Shown here piece by piece: positions 17,084 through 25,714 of a stretch of DNA of 64,000 nucleotides. The stretch comes from Oscillospiraceae bacterium (lineage in GTDB: Bacteria > Bacillota > Clostridia > Oscillospirales > Ruminococcaceae). The notes under the pieces are model-generated. The model was not told where the DNA came from and did no database searches. It worked only from the letters and a program-made list of their open reading frames with translations. The stretch spans positions 1 to 64,000 of the forward strand of contig JAGASH010000006.1 of assembly GCA_017847835.1 (NCBI GenBank), read 5' to 3'. Both the position numbers and the translations under genes were made by a program. Each line of letters begins with the position of its first letter. Within the stretch, counting starts at the first letter, position 1.

Positions 17084-19099
17084 ATGGCAATAACGGTTCC
17101 CGAGGAATATCAGGTTCCGCTGCATTTGTTTTTCAAGGGGGAAAATTCTCATTCATACGAGTTTTTCGGCTCTCATAAGATGAAAAAGGACGGCAAAACA
17201 GGCGTCGTTTTCAGGTGCTGGGCTCCGCACGCAAAGTCCGTTTGCGTTGTCGGTGATTTCAACCACTGGGACAGAACCCGCAACTATATGAATAAAATCA
17301 ACGACGGCGGTATCTGGGAGCTGTTCATCGAAGGTATAAAGCAGTTCGACAACTATAAGTTCAGCGTAGAGGCTCCCGACGGGCTTATCAAACTCAAAGC
17401 CGACCCTTACGGAACACATATGGAGCTTCGTCCGAACACCGCTTCCAAGTTCTTCGATATCGACGGCTTTAACTGGGGCGACAAGCCTTATTTCGATAAG
17501 CTTGCAAAAACAAACGTCTACGATAGCCCAATAAATATCTATGAGGTTAATATCGGTTCGTGGAAAAAAGACGGCGAGAATTATCTCAGCTACCGCGAAA
17601 TCGCAAAGGAGCTCATTCCTTACGTCAAGGAAATGGGTTATACTCACGTTGAGCTTATGCCTATCGGTGAGTATCCGTTTGACGGCTCGTGGGGTTATCA
17701 GCAAATCGGCTACTATGCGCCGACTTCCCGCTTCGGTACTCCGCACGACTTTATGGATTTCGTAAACGAGTGCCATAAGGCAGGTATAGGTGTTATCGTG
17801 GACTGGGTTCCCGCGCATTTCCCGAAGGACGCAGCAGGTCTGTACGAATGGGACGGCGAGAGCTGCTATGAGTACTCCGACCCGCTCAAACGCGAGCACA
17901 AGTCCTGGGGTACGCATATCTTCGACTGGGGCAAGCCCGAGGTACAGTCGTTCCTCGTTTCAAATGCTAATTACTGGATTGAAAAATATCACGTTGACGG
18001 TCTGAGAGTTGACGCAGTAGCTTCTATGCTCTATCTCGACTATGACAGACGCGACGGTGAATGGCGTCCCAACAGCAGGGGCGGAAAAGAAAATCTCGAA
18101 GCTGTTGCGTTCCTGCAAAAGCTCAACGCAGCCGTTTTCAGAGAACACCCGAATATACTTATGATTGCCGAAGAGTCCACGGCTTGGCCGATGGTTACAA
18201 AGCCCGCTGATATCGGCGGCCTCGGCTTCAACTTCAAGTGGAATATGGGCTGGATGAACGATATGCTCAGATATATGAGTATGGACCCGCTCGGCAGACC
18301 GTATAACCACAATCTCGTAACTTTCTCGTTCTACTACGCGTTCTCGGAGAATTTCGTGCTCCCGATAAGCCACGACGAGGTTGTTTACGGGAAGTGCTCA
18401 ATGCTCGACAAAATGGGCGGTCCGCGCGAATACCGTTTCCACTCGATGAGAACGTTCCTCGGCTATATGATGGCTCACCCCGGCAAAAAGCTGATGTTTA
18501 TGGGACAGGAATTCGCGCAGTACAAGGAGTGGAATTTCCAGTCGCAGCTTGACTGGGAGGTTCTCGAATTCGACCCGCATCATCAGTATCACAACTACGT
18601 CAAGGCTATCAACAAGCTGTACAAGGAAACACCCGCGCTCTGGGAGTGCGACACAAGCTGGGAGGGCTTCCACTGGATTTCCGCGGAGGACAACTCAAAC
18701 AGCGTTATCGCATTCAGACGTATTTCCCGCAAAAAGGACGAGGTTATCGTTGTGTGCAACTTCCAGCCCGTTCGTCACGAAATCTATGAAATCGGCGTTC
18801 CGTATTACGCGGACTACGAGGAAATCTTCAACTCCGATGACGTGAAATTCGGCGGAAGCGGCATTACAAACGGTACCGTTACCGCAAAGAACGAGCCTAT
18901 GCACGACGAACAGTACAGGATTTCGCTCGATATCCCGCCGATGTCCGTGATGTATTTCGTTCCGAAGAATATACGTCTTCCCGAGGACGACAAGCCCGAG
19001 GCTGAGGATAAGGCTGAAAAAACCAAGGCAAAAGTTGACAAAACAGCGGACAAAACCGTTGTAAAAAACAATAAATCCCAAAAGGAAAACGATAAATAA
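17084..19099 (+). CDS. glgB: 1,4-alpha-glucan branching enzyme
   Basis: Creates alpha-1,6 branches in glycogen (GH13). 671 residues. An N-terminal CBM48-like domain (VVGDFNHWD) is followed by the catalytic barrel with [16 protein letters not shown] (nucleophile Asp), ILMIAEEST (acid/base Glu) and [12 protein letters not shown] (third acidic residue). The C-terminal beta domain ends near residue 630 and is followed by an unusual 40-residue Lys/Asp/Glu tail of low complexity. The start at 17084 has AAGGGAGG eight bases upstream. Followed 13 bases later by glgC and then glgD: a glycogen operon without glgA or glgP here. Confidence 0.96.
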   Translation: MAITVPEEYQVPLHLFFKGENSHSYEFFGSHKMKKDGKTGVVFRCWAPHAKSVCVVGDFNHWDRTRNYMNKINDGGIWELFIEGIKQFDNYKFSVEAPDGLIKLKADPYGTHMELRPNTASKFFDIDGFNWGDKPYFDKLAKTNVYDSPINIYEVNIGSWKKDGENYLSYREIAKELIPYVKEMGYTHVELMPIGEYPFDGSWGYQQIGYYAPTSRFGTPHDFMDFVNECHKAGIGVIVDWVPAHFPKDAAGLYEWDGESCYEYSDPLKREHKSWGTHIFDWGKPEVQSFLVSNANYWIEKYHVDGLRVDAVASMLYLDYDRRDGEWRPNSRGGKENLEAVAFLQKLNAAVFREHPNILMIAEESTAWPMVTKPADIGGLGFNFKWNMGWMNDMLRYMSMDPLGRPYNHNLVTFSFYYAFSENFVLPISHDEVVYGKCSMLDKMGGPREYRFHSMRTFLGYMMAHPGKKLMFMGQEFAQYKEWNFQSQLDWEVLEFDPHHQYHNYVKAINKLYKETPALWECDTSWEGFHWISAEDNSNSVIAFRRISRKKDEVIVVCNFQPVRHEIYEIGVPYYADYEEIFNSDDVKFGGSGITNGTVTAKNEPMHDEQYRISLDIPPMSVMYFVPKNIRLPEDDKPEAEDKAEKTKAKVDKTADKTVVKNNKSQKENDK

Positions 19100-19112
19100 C
19101 AGGAGGAAAGTT

Positions 19113-20318
19113 ATGAACCACATTAAAAAAGAGTGCGTCGCTATGCTGCTCGCAGGCGGACAGGGCAGCCGTCTTTACGCGCTTACTCAGGATATGGCAA
19201 AGCCTGCCGTTCCCTATGGCGGAAAATACAGAATTATCGACTTCCCGCTGTCAAACTGCGTCAACTCCGGTATCGATACCGTAGGCGTTCTCACGCAGTA
19301 TCAGCCGCTCGTTCTGAACGAGTACATAGGCAACGGTCAGCCTTGGGGTCTTGACCGCGCTCACGGAGGCGTACACGTTCTCCCGCCCTATGAAACCGCA
19401 GCAGGCAAGGCTTGGTACTCCGGTACGGCAAACGCGATTTATCAGAATATCGGCTTTGTTGACCGCTATAATCCCGAATATGTCGTAATCCTCTCGGGAG
19501 ACCACATCTACAAGATGGATTACTCGAAGATGGTTGACTTCCACAAGCAGCACAAGGCAGACGCGACAATCGCGGTTCTTGAAGTGCCGTGGGAAGAAGC
19601 GCCGCGTTTCGGTATTATGACCGCAAACGAGCAGGGACTTATCACAGAATTTGCCGAGAAGCCGAAAGAGCCTAAGTCAAACCTCGCTTCTATGGGTATT
19701 TATGTGTTCACCTGGGCAAAGCTTCGCAAGTACCTTATCGAAAACGAGCAGGACGAGGGCGCAACCAAGGACTTCGGCAAGAACATCATTCCCGCAATGC
19801 TCGACAACAACGAGAAGATGGTTGCTTACCACTTCGACGGCTATTGGAAGGACGTTGGTACAATCGACAGCTTGTGGGAAGCAAATATGGACGTTCTTGA
19901 CCCGAATGTTCCGCTTGATTTGCTCGACGACAGCTGGAAGATTTACTCCAGAAACCCTGTTATGCCGCCGCACTATGCGGGCGCGCAGAGCCATATTGAA
20001 AACTCAATGATTGCCGAGGGCTGCGAGATTAACGGTATGATTGACTTCTCGGTTCTTTTCGCAGGCGTTACCGTTGAAGAAGGCGCAATCGTCCGCGACA
20101 GTATCGTTATGCCGAACTCCGTTATCAAGAAGGGCGCGGTTATCGAATACGCTATCGTTGGTGAAAACTGCGTAATCGGTGAGGGCGCACACATCGGTGA
20201 ACGTCCCGAGCTTATCGAGGACAAGGACCAGTGGGGTGTTGCCGTTATCGGTCACAACGTAAACGTATCCGACAAGGCTGTCGCTCCCCCCAAGGCTATG
20301 ATTTCTAAAGATATTTAA
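19113..20318 (+). CDS. glgC: Glucose-1-phosphate adenylyltransferase, catalytic subunit
   Basis: Makes ADP-glucose, the donor for glycogen synthase. 401 residues. The pyrophosphorylase signature [14 protein letters not shown] and [19 protein letters not shown] are intact, as are [17 protein letters not shown] and the substrate region [20 protein letters not shown]. The C-terminal third is a left-handed beta-helix ([12 protein letters not shown]). AGGAGG lies before the ATG. Placed between glgB and glgD, it probably forms a mixed tetramer with GlgD. Confidence 0.97.
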   Translation: MNHIKKECVAMLLAGGQGSRLYALTQDMAKPAVPYGGKYRIIDFPLSNCVNSGIDTVGVLTQYQPLVLNEYIGNGQPWGLDRAHGGVHVLPPYETAAGKAWYSGTANAIYQNIGFVDRYNPEYVVILSGDHIYKMDYSKMVDFHKQHKADATIAVLEVPWEEAPRFGIMTANEQGLITEFAEKPKEPKSNLASMGIYVFTWAKLRKYLIENEQDEGATKDFGKNIIPAMLDNNEKMVAYHFDGYWKDVGTIDSLWEANMDVLDPNVPLDLLDDSWKIYSRNPVMPPHYAGAQSHIENSMIAEGCEINGMIDFSVLFAGVTVEEGAIVRDSIVMPNSVIKKGAVIEYAIVGENCVIGEGAHIGERPELIEDKDQWGVAVIGHNVNVSDKAVAPPKAMISKDI

Positions 20319-20341
20319 TTGAAGGAAAGGATGTTTTTGAT

Positions 20342-21466
20342 ATGGCTAGTATGGCTAATGTTTTAGGCTTGATTTTCGCTAATATGCACGAACAGACCCT
20401 TCCCGAGCTTACAAAAGCGAGAGCAATGGCAAGCGTTCCGTTCGGAAGCAAATACCGTCTTGTCGATTTCCCGCTTTCGAGTATGGTTAATTCGGGAATT
20501 ACTCAGGTCGGAATTATCACAAAGCAGAATTACTACTCCCTGATGAACCACCTCGGAATGGGCTCTGAGTGGGATTTGGCAAGAAAGACCGGCGGTCTGC
20601 ATATTCTCCCGCCCTACGGCAGAGAAGGAAGCGGAATTTACCGCGGCAGACTTGAAGCTCTTGCGGGAGCTTATGAGTTCATCGATGAGAGCGCTGCTGA
20701 GTATGTGATTATGTCAGACAGCAACATCATCGCAAATATGGATTTGAAGCCGATTGTTGAGTTCCACGAAAAGAGCGAGGCTGATATCACCTGCGTTTAC
20801 GGACGCGGTGTTTACCCGACCGAGAGAGCTATGGCTCAGACGGTTCTGTGCGTTGACGACAACAACGTTGTTTACGACGTTCTCGCAAGACCTGCAATGA
20901 GCGGTGAAATGAACGTTGCGCTCAACGTTTACGTTATGAAGCGCCAGTTCCTTCAGGACCTTATCCGCGAGAGTGAGTGCCGCAGCCTTTACAGCTTTGA
21001 AACCGATATTCTCCAGCACAAGCTCCACGACTACAAGGTTCTCGGCTACAAGTACGAGAAGTACTACGAAATCATCGACTCAATGAAGACCTACTACAAG
21101 GCAACTATGGATATGATGAACCGTCAGATTTGCAAGGAAGTCTTCTCGCTCGAAACCCCGATTTACACAAAGGTTCGCGATGTCGCTCCCGCAAAATACG
21201 GAATTGACTGCGACGTCAAGACTTCTCTTATTGCGGACGGCTGCATTATCGAGGGTACCGTTGAAAACAGCGTGCTTTTCCGCGGCGTTAAGGTCGGCAA
21301 GGGTGCTGTTGTAAAGAACAGTATCGTTATGCAGGACGCTGTTATCGAGGAGAAATCCGCACTTATCAACGCAATTACCGATAAGGACGTGACAATCTCC
21401 AAGAACCGCACAATCACCGGTTCACCCGATTTCCCTGTTTACATAAGCAAGGGCGGTATCGTATAA
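20342..21466 (+). CDS. glgD: GlgD, regulatory ADP-glucose pyrophosphorylase subunit
   Basis: 374-residue paralogue of GlgC. It keeps the fold (SVPFGSKYRLVDFPLSSMVNSG, the beta-helix segment VKTSLIADGCIIEGTVENSVLF) but lacks the glycine-rich GGxGxRL signature at the N-terminus, where it reads LIFANMHEQTLPELT. In Firmicutes GlgD is a non-catalytic partner that stimulates GlgC. It is the last gene of the glgBCD operon, with a terminator directly after. Confidence 0.95.
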   Translation: MASMANVLGLIFANMHEQTLPELTKARAMASVPFGSKYRLVDFPLSSMVNSGITQVGIITKQNYYSLMNHLGMGSEWDLARKTGGLHILPPYGREGSGIYRGRLEALAGAYEFIDESAAEYVIMSDSNIIANMDLKPIVEFHEKSEADITCVYGRGVYPTERAMAQTVLCVDDNNVVYDVLARPAMSGEMNVALNVYVMKRQFLQDLIRESECRSLYSFETDILQHKLHDYKVLGYKYEKYYEIIDSMKTYYKATMDMMNRQICKEVFSLETPIYTKVRDVAPAKYGIDCDVKTSLIADGCIIEGTVENSVLFRGVKVGKGAVVKNSIVMQDAVIEEKSALINAITDKDVTISKNRTITGSPDFPVYISKGGIV

Positions 21467-21484
21467 TCGCAATTCAATAAAAAG

Positions 21485-21513
21485 AGCGCGGATTTTTCAG
21501 TCCGCGCTTTTTG
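21485..21513. terminator. Terminator between glgD and the HAD gene
   Basis: AGCGCGGA (21485-21492) pairs with TCCGCGCT (21501-21508), followed by TTTTTG. The A-run on the left side allows it to work for the converging HAD gene as well. Confidence 0.9.
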
Positions 21514-22053
21514 TTATGCCTTGATTTTGAATTTCCGCCAATCCTCAACATACTCGTCAACGTAAGGCTTGATATTTCCGTCGTTCACGGTGATTTCATC
21601 GTACACTCCGACAACGTAAAATCCCGCGTCCTTTGCCGTAGCAACAGCGTGAGGAACATCTTCAAAAACCACACATTCCGAGATTTCCGCGCCAAGCCGC
21701 TTTGCTGCAAGCAGAAAAACATCGGGCTTGTCCTTGTACGCGCCGATTTCTATGCAGTCGATGTAAAACTCCATAAAGTCCATAATCCCCGTTTTCACGA
21801 GAAACGGCTCGGCAATATCCCGACGCGTTGCGCTTGCTATGCACATCTTTATACTGCGCTCTTTTGCCGCGCGAAGAAAATCCAAAACTCCCGCTTTTAT
21901 CTCGATGTCCTCGGCATAGTGCTTTTTCATTCGCTGAAAAACGCGCTCCCAAGCCTCGTCATCGTCCGCTTTTTCCGCAGCGCACTCCCGCCGCCAGCAT
22001 TTCATCGAAGCGGCAAGCGTGCCGTCCATATCGAATATGTAAAAATTTTTCAT
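21514..22053 (-). CDS. HAD-family phosphatase
   Basis: 179 residues of the beta-phosphoglucomutase-like HAD class. Motif I is FDMDGTLAAS, motif II is CIASATRR, and motif III/IV is the Lys/Asp region KPDVFLLAAKRLG with VVFEDVPHAV. A small helical cap lies between residues 15 and 75. It probably removes phosphate from a sugar phosphate; the substrate is not clear. Next to the glg operon but oriented against it and with its own promoter. Confidence 0.85.
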   Translation of the reverse strand: MKNFYIFDMDGTLAASMKCWRRECAAEKADDDEAWERVFQRMKKHYAEDIEIKAGVLDFLRAAKERSIKMCIASATRRDIAEPFLVKTGIMDFMEFYIDCIEIGAYKDKPDVFLLAAKRLGAEISECVVFEDVPHAVATAKDAGFYVVGVYDEITVNDGNIKPYVDEYVEDWRKFKIKA

Positions 22054-22092
22054 TGTTTCCCTCTTTTCGACATTTTTCTATCTATTATAATA

Positions 22093-22121
22093 AGTATAGC
22101 ATATTTTTGCACGTTTGTAAA
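22093..22121 (-). promoter_or_regulatory. Promoter of the HAD phosphatase gene
   Basis: Minus strand TTTACA (22121-22116) and TATACT (22098-22093), 17-base spacing, with TGC before the -10 box. Confidence 0.7.
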
Positions 22122-22138
22122 GTGTGAAATTTTCACAC
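22122..22138. promoter_or_regulatory. Palindromic operator candidate
   Basis: GTGTGAAA-T-TTTCACAC is a perfect 17-base palindrome that touches the -35 box of the HAD promoter and lies 17 bases from the extended -10 box of the ABC operon. A third half-site-like TTTTCACA follows at 22141-22148. Confidence 0.55.
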
Positions 22139-22154
22139 AATTTTCACATTTGTG

Positions 22155-22163
22155 TGCTATAAT
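22155..22163 (+). promoter_or_regulatory. Extended -10 promoter of the ABC operon
   Basis: TGCTATAAT at 22155-22163, 29 bases before the ABC ATPase start. The -35 region overlaps the palindrome neighbourhood and is poor, which fits an activated or repressed promoter. Confidence 0.6.
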
Positions 22164-22191
22164 AGGATAAATCTATAAAGGGAGTGAAAAT

Positions 22192-23079
22192 ATGGTTCAA
22201 ATCAGAGGTCTGAAAAAGGCTTATGGCAATTTTTCCGTGCTTCGCGGTCTTGATATGAACATCAACGACGGCGATATATATGGTTTTCTCGGCAGAAACG
22301 GCTGCGGAAAAACCACAACAATGAACATCATCGCAAACATCATCGAAAAAGATGACGGCGAAATCAAGCTCGGTGACGGAAAACCCGTCAAAATCGGCTA
22401 TCTCCCCGAAAGTCCTATGATTTTCGGCTATATGACCGCGCGCGAATATCTCGAATATATTGCCGCGTGCAACGATTTTGACGGCGATATCAAGAGCCGT
22501 GTTTCCGAGGTGCTCGAAATCGTTGGGCTTTCAAGTGCCGCAGACCGCCGCACAAAGGGCTTTTCGCGCGGTATGACGCAGCGCCTCGGTATGGGTGCCG
22601 CTATCATCAGAAAGCCCGATTTGCTGCTGTTTGACGAGCCGACCTCTGCGCTTGACCCGCAGGGCAGACTTGAAGTTATCGATATCATCAACCGCCTGAA
22701 ATCGCTCGGCTGCACGATTGTCCTGTCAACGCACATTTTGTCCGATGTTGAAAGAATAGCAAACAGAATTGGAATTATGACGGGCGGCACGCTCGCAGAA
22801 GAGGGTAATCTGAAGGATATCCTCAAAAAACACGGCGGAGATGTCATCAACCTCACCGTGAGAAATCTCACGCAGGAAAACAAGCTCTCGCTCCTCAGAA
22901 TTGACTTCGCGAGAGCCGAATTTGACGAGAAAACGGGACTTTTCCGCTTCGGCTCGGACAATGCCGAGGAAACCGCCCGCAGACTTGTAAAAATTCTCGC
23001 GGAGCAGGAAATGACGGTCGAGAGCTTCAAAATCGGCACGGCAACTCTCGAAGAAGTTTTCAGAAAGGTGGCGGGTTAA
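22192..23079 (+). CDS. ABC transporter ATP-binding protein
   Basis: 295 residues. Walker A is GRNGCGKTT, the signature is FSRGMTQRLGMGAA (a degenerate LSGGQ), Walker B is LLLFDEPTSALDP, and the switch His is in STHILSDVERI. The C-terminal 80 residues resemble the extension of ABC-2 type exporters. GGGAG precedes the ATG. It abuts the permease gene with no spacing (stop at 23079, next start at 23080), so the two form an exporter. The substrate is not evident. Confidence 0.92.
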   Translation: MVQIRGLKKAYGNFSVLRGLDMNINDGDIYGFLGRNGCGKTTTMNIIANIIEKDDGEIKLGDGKPVKIGYLPESPMIFGYMTAREYLEYIAACNDFDGDIKSRVSEVLEIVGLSSAADRRTKGFSRGMTQRLGMGAAIIRKPDLLLFDEPTSALDPQGRLEVIDIINRLKSLGCTIVLSTHILSDVERIANRIGIMTGGTLAEEGNLKDILKKHGGDVINLTVRNLTQENKLSLLRIDFARAEFDEKTGLFRFGSDNAEETARRLVKILAEQEMTVESFKIGTATLEEVFRKVAG

Positions 23080-23949
23080 ATGCAGCTTAAATACAGTCTG
23101 AAAAAGGAATGGTCGCATTTCACAAGAACCTTCCGCTTTGCGGGAGTTATTATCGCGGCATTTGCCGTGGTGATTTTTTACCCGCTTATGTTCAAATTCG
23201 CGGGAGTTATCCTCAACGAAATGACGAAAATGAGCGGCTCGGTGTCGCTTGACGCAGGTGAAAACGGCTTGCTCGGGGGAATGTCGCTCGGAGATGTGAC
23301 GGATATGTACTTTGACGCGGGAATAATGTTCTCGGTCACAATGACAAGCGTTTTCTCAATGACGACGCTTATCATAATGCTGATAATCGGCTCGGCGGCA
23401 GGCGGTGAACAGAAAAAGCGCGCGATGATTATCCCGCTTTGCTCGGGACTGAACAACAAGCAATATGTTCTCGCGAAGTTCATCATCTACCCCGTGACAG
23501 CTTTCGTCGTGACTTTCCTTGCTTCCTTGCTCTGCGGAGTGATGTGCAATGCGCTTTTCCCCAACAACAAATTCGGCTTTGATATCCTGCTGCTCGGCTG
23601 TCTTATGTCGGGAATATACGTTCTTTTCATCGTGTCGATTTACCTCTCGCTCGGCATTTGCACCTCAAAGCCCATTGTTATGGCTGCGATTGTATTCATC
23701 GGAACGACGATTATCGACACGGTTCTCCAAAACCTCGGCATTGTAAACTATAACCCGTTCACGCTTTCAATGCTTGTTTCGGGCGGCTTGTTTTATTCGC
23801 CCGACTTCCCTGTCGCGGATTATACGGCGAGCATTGCTGTCGGTATCGCGATTTCGCTGCTTGTGAGCGCGCTTATGTGCCTGCTTGCGATAGCTGTTCT
23901 GAACGCGAAGAAAATCGACAACACCGAGGAGAAAAAGCCGGAGTTTTAA
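23080..23949 (+). CDS. ABC-2 type permease
   Basis: 289 residues with six hydrophobic segments, roughly at 22-45, 85-110, 130-155, 165-190, 200-225 and 245-275. There is a large outer loop after the first segment (residues 45-85). Typical of ABC-2 exporter permeases. It partners the ATPase encoded directly upstream. Ends 21 bases before a strong terminator. Confidence 0.85.
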   Translation: MQLKYSLKKEWSHFTRTFRFAGVIIAAFAVVIFYPLMFKFAGVILNEMTKMSGSVSLDAGENGLLGGMSLGDVTDMYFDAGIMFSVTMTSVFSMTTLIIMLIIGSAAGGEQKKRAMIIPLCSGLNNKQYVLAKFIIYPVTAFVVTFLASLLCGVMCNALFPNNKFGFDILLLGCLMSGIYVLFIVSIYLSLGICTSKPIVMAAIVFIGTTIIDTVLQNLGIVNYNPFTLSMLVSGGLFYSPDFPVADYTASIAVGIAISLLVSALMCLLAIAVLNAKKIDNTEEKKPEF

Positions 23950-23970
23950 CAGAATTTCTACAAACACAAA

Positions 23971-24003
23971 AATCCCGCCGATTTCGCTTGGCGGGATTTT
24001 TTG
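23971..24003. terminator. Bidirectional terminator between ABC operon and nth
   Basis: AATCCCGCC (23971-23979) pairs with GGCGGGATT (23990-23998), followed by TTTTTTG on the plus strand and TTTTTGTG on the minus strand. Confidence 0.9.
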
Positions 24004-24019
24004 ATAATATTTAAAACAA

Positions 24020-24122
24020 AGGCTGGTGAGAAAGCTCCAGATGCTAGGAAGCGGCTCCACGGCTAGGCTTTGCGCCTGCCGTGGAGCCGCTGACAACGCA
24101 GATGGGGCTTTATCGCCAGCCT
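24020..24122 (+). repeat. Structured repeat element, copy 1
   Basis: About 103 bases that fold into one long nested hairpin. Outer stems: AGGCTGG (24020-24026) with 24116-24122, then AAAGCTCC (24031-24038) with GGGGCTTT (24104-24111, one G-U). Next comes CAGATGC/GCAGATG-like pairing with two tandem G-A mismatches (24039-24044 with 24098-24103). An internal loop (TAGGA against GACAAC) follows, then a 14-base perfect stem (24050-24063 with 24078-24091) capped by AGGC/GCCT. It starts two bases after the nth stop codon. Copy 2 is at 46915-47077 and shares only the loop signature. Confidence 0.75.
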
Positions 24123-24124
24123 GC

Positions 24125-24757
24125 TCAGCGGGATTTGTTATATTTGCAGATATCTTTCAGCGCGCACTCCTCGCACCTCGGAGCTCTCGCGGAGCAAACT
24201 CCCCTGCCGTGCCAGACAAGACGGTGACAGAAATTCAAGCCCTCCTCGGCGGGAATTATCGCACGAAGCTGCTTTTCGACTTGAACAGCGTCCGTGCCTT
24301 TCGCAAGACCGAGCCTGTTTGTAAGCCGGATAACGTGAGTGTCGCAGACCATTGCGGGCTTTCCGTAAAGGTCGCCGACAATCAGATTTGCCGTTTTTCG
24401 CCCAACACCCGCAAGTTTCACAAGCTCCTCGATACTGTCGGGGACAACGCTCCCATAAATATCGCGAAGCTGCCTGCACATCTCCACGATATCCCGAGCC
24501 TTTGTGTGAAACAGCCCGCAGGACTTTATGTAACCCTCAACCTCGGAAACCTCCGCGTCCGCGAAAGCCTCGATTGTCGGGAAACGTTCAAAAAGCGCGG
24601 GAGTTACTAGATTTACGCGCTTGTCTGTACACTGCGCGGACAATCTCGTTGCAATCAGAAGCTCGTGCGGCTTTTCGTAAACGAGCGCGCACTTTACCTC
24701 TGGATATTCAGCTTTCAGCCGCTCGATAATCTCCGCGGCAAGTTCTTTTTTCTTCAT
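24125..24757 (-). CDS. nth: Endonuclease III
   Basis: Base-excision repair DNA glycosylase and AP lyase for oxidised pyrimidines. 210 residues. The helix-hairpin-helix ELVKLAGVGRKTANLI carries the catalytic Lys, VCDTHVIRLTNRLG the catalytic Asp, and the C-terminal Cys cluster (C-X6-C-X2-C-X5-C, around CSARAPRCEECALKDIC) holds the 4Fe-4S centre. Its start overlaps the stop of the CBS-domain gene by four bases (ATGA). Last gene of the metG operon; the structured repeat at 24020-24122 lies in its 3' untranslated region. Confidence 0.96.
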   Translation of the reverse strand: MKKKELAAEIIERLKAEYPEVKCALVYEKPHELLIATRLSAQCTDKRVNLVTPALFERFPTIEAFADAEVSEVEGYIKSCGLFHTKARDIVEMCRQLRDIYGSVVPDSIEELVKLAGVGRKTANLIVGDLYGKPAMVCDTHVIRLTNRLGLAKGTDAVQVEKQLRAIIPAEEGLNFCHRLVWHGRGVCSARAPRCEECALKDICKYNKSR

Positions 24758-25704
24758 TCTTCCTCTTCTTCACTCTGCGGGAGCTTTGTCGCACGGATTT
24801 TCAGAATGTTTCTGTCCTCAACCATTGTCACGACCAGCTTCACACCCTCGTATTCAACGGCAGGCGGCATAATGTCCGCGCCCTCGGGAATGTAACCGAG
24901 CTTGTCCGTCACAAATCCCGCAATCGTTTCGTATTCGTGGTCCTCGGGAAGCGTTACTCCAAACAGCGCGAAAACATCATCGGGGTCAGCGTCACCGAGC
25001 ACCTCGTAGGTGTTCTCGTCAAGACGGGTTATCTCGGCTTTCTCGTCGTCGTACTCGTCCTGAATGTTGCCCATAACCGCCTCGATGATATCTTCAAGCG
25101 TGACAATTCCCGCAGTGCCGCCGTATTCATCGACAACAACCGCCATTCCCGCTTTCATTTTCGTGAGCGTTTTGAAGGTGTCCGAGCAGGAGCAAGCCTC
25201 GGGTATAAAACTTACATCGCGCACGAAATCACGCGTGTTGAAATCGCTCAAATCGGGCTTTCCGATAAGGCAGAGCAAGTCCTTGACGATGATTATACCG
25301 ATGATTTTGTCAACGCTGTCCTCGTACACGGGAATACGCGAAAATCCCATATCCAGCGCGAGATAAATCAAATCGTCCAGCGTTATCGTGTTGATATCAA
25401 CGCCGACAATGCTTGTGCGGTGCGTCATAACATCGCCCGCAGTAAGCCCCGCAAACTCGAAAACGTTGCTTATCATCTGAGCGGAGTCTTCCTCAATTCC
25501 GCCCTCTTCCTCATCCTTTGCAAGCGCGTCAACCAAGTCCATAACCTCGTCCTCGGTCACGTCCGCGTAATTCGCGCCGAGCGCCCGTCTGAGAAAGCCC
25601 GTTGTCTTTTTGTTCAGCCAGCAAAGCGGCTTCAACAGAACCTTTGCAGCCTTGTGTTCCTTTTCTTCCCCTATGTTTCCCGTACTTCGAGAGCCGTCGT
25701 CCAT
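24754..25704 (-). CDS. CorC/HlyC-type CBS-domain protein
   Basis: 316 residues, starting at ATG 25704 with CGGAGG upstream. Two CBS motifs are visible (MTHRTSIVGVDINTITLDDL and MKAGMAVVVDEYGGTAGIVTLEDI), followed by the transporter-associated C-terminal domain (YEVLGDADPDDVFALFG). It lacks the N-terminal DUF21 membrane domain, as in the shorter CorC class linked to magnesium and cobalt efflux. It overlaps nth by four bases and lies 10 bases after the TatD-GNAT gene. The extended frame up to 25836 lies inside that gene and is not used. Confidence 0.87.
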   Translation of the reverse strand: MDDGSRSTGNIGEEKEHKAAKVLLKPLCWLNKKTTGFLRRALGANYADVTEDEVMDLVDALAKDEEEGGIEEDSAQMISNVFEFAGLTAGDVMTHRTSIVGVDINTITLDDLIYLALDMGFSRIPVYEDSVDKIIGIIIVKDLLCLIGKPDLSDFNTRDFVRDVSFIPEACSCSDTFKTLTKMKAGMAVVVDEYGGTAGIVTLEDIIEAVMGNIQDEYDDEKAEITRLDENTYEVLGDADPDDVFALFGVTLPEDHEYETIAGFVTDKLGYIPEGADIMPPAVEYEGVKLVVTMVEDRNILKIRATKLPQSEEEEE

Positions 25705-25714
25705 AATTCCTCCG

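Noticed and set aside
24020..24122. Structured repeat copy 1 as a plain transcription terminator
   Set aside because: A separate canonical bidirectional terminator lies just beside it (23971-24003), and the repeat has no U-run and has a conserved internal loop.
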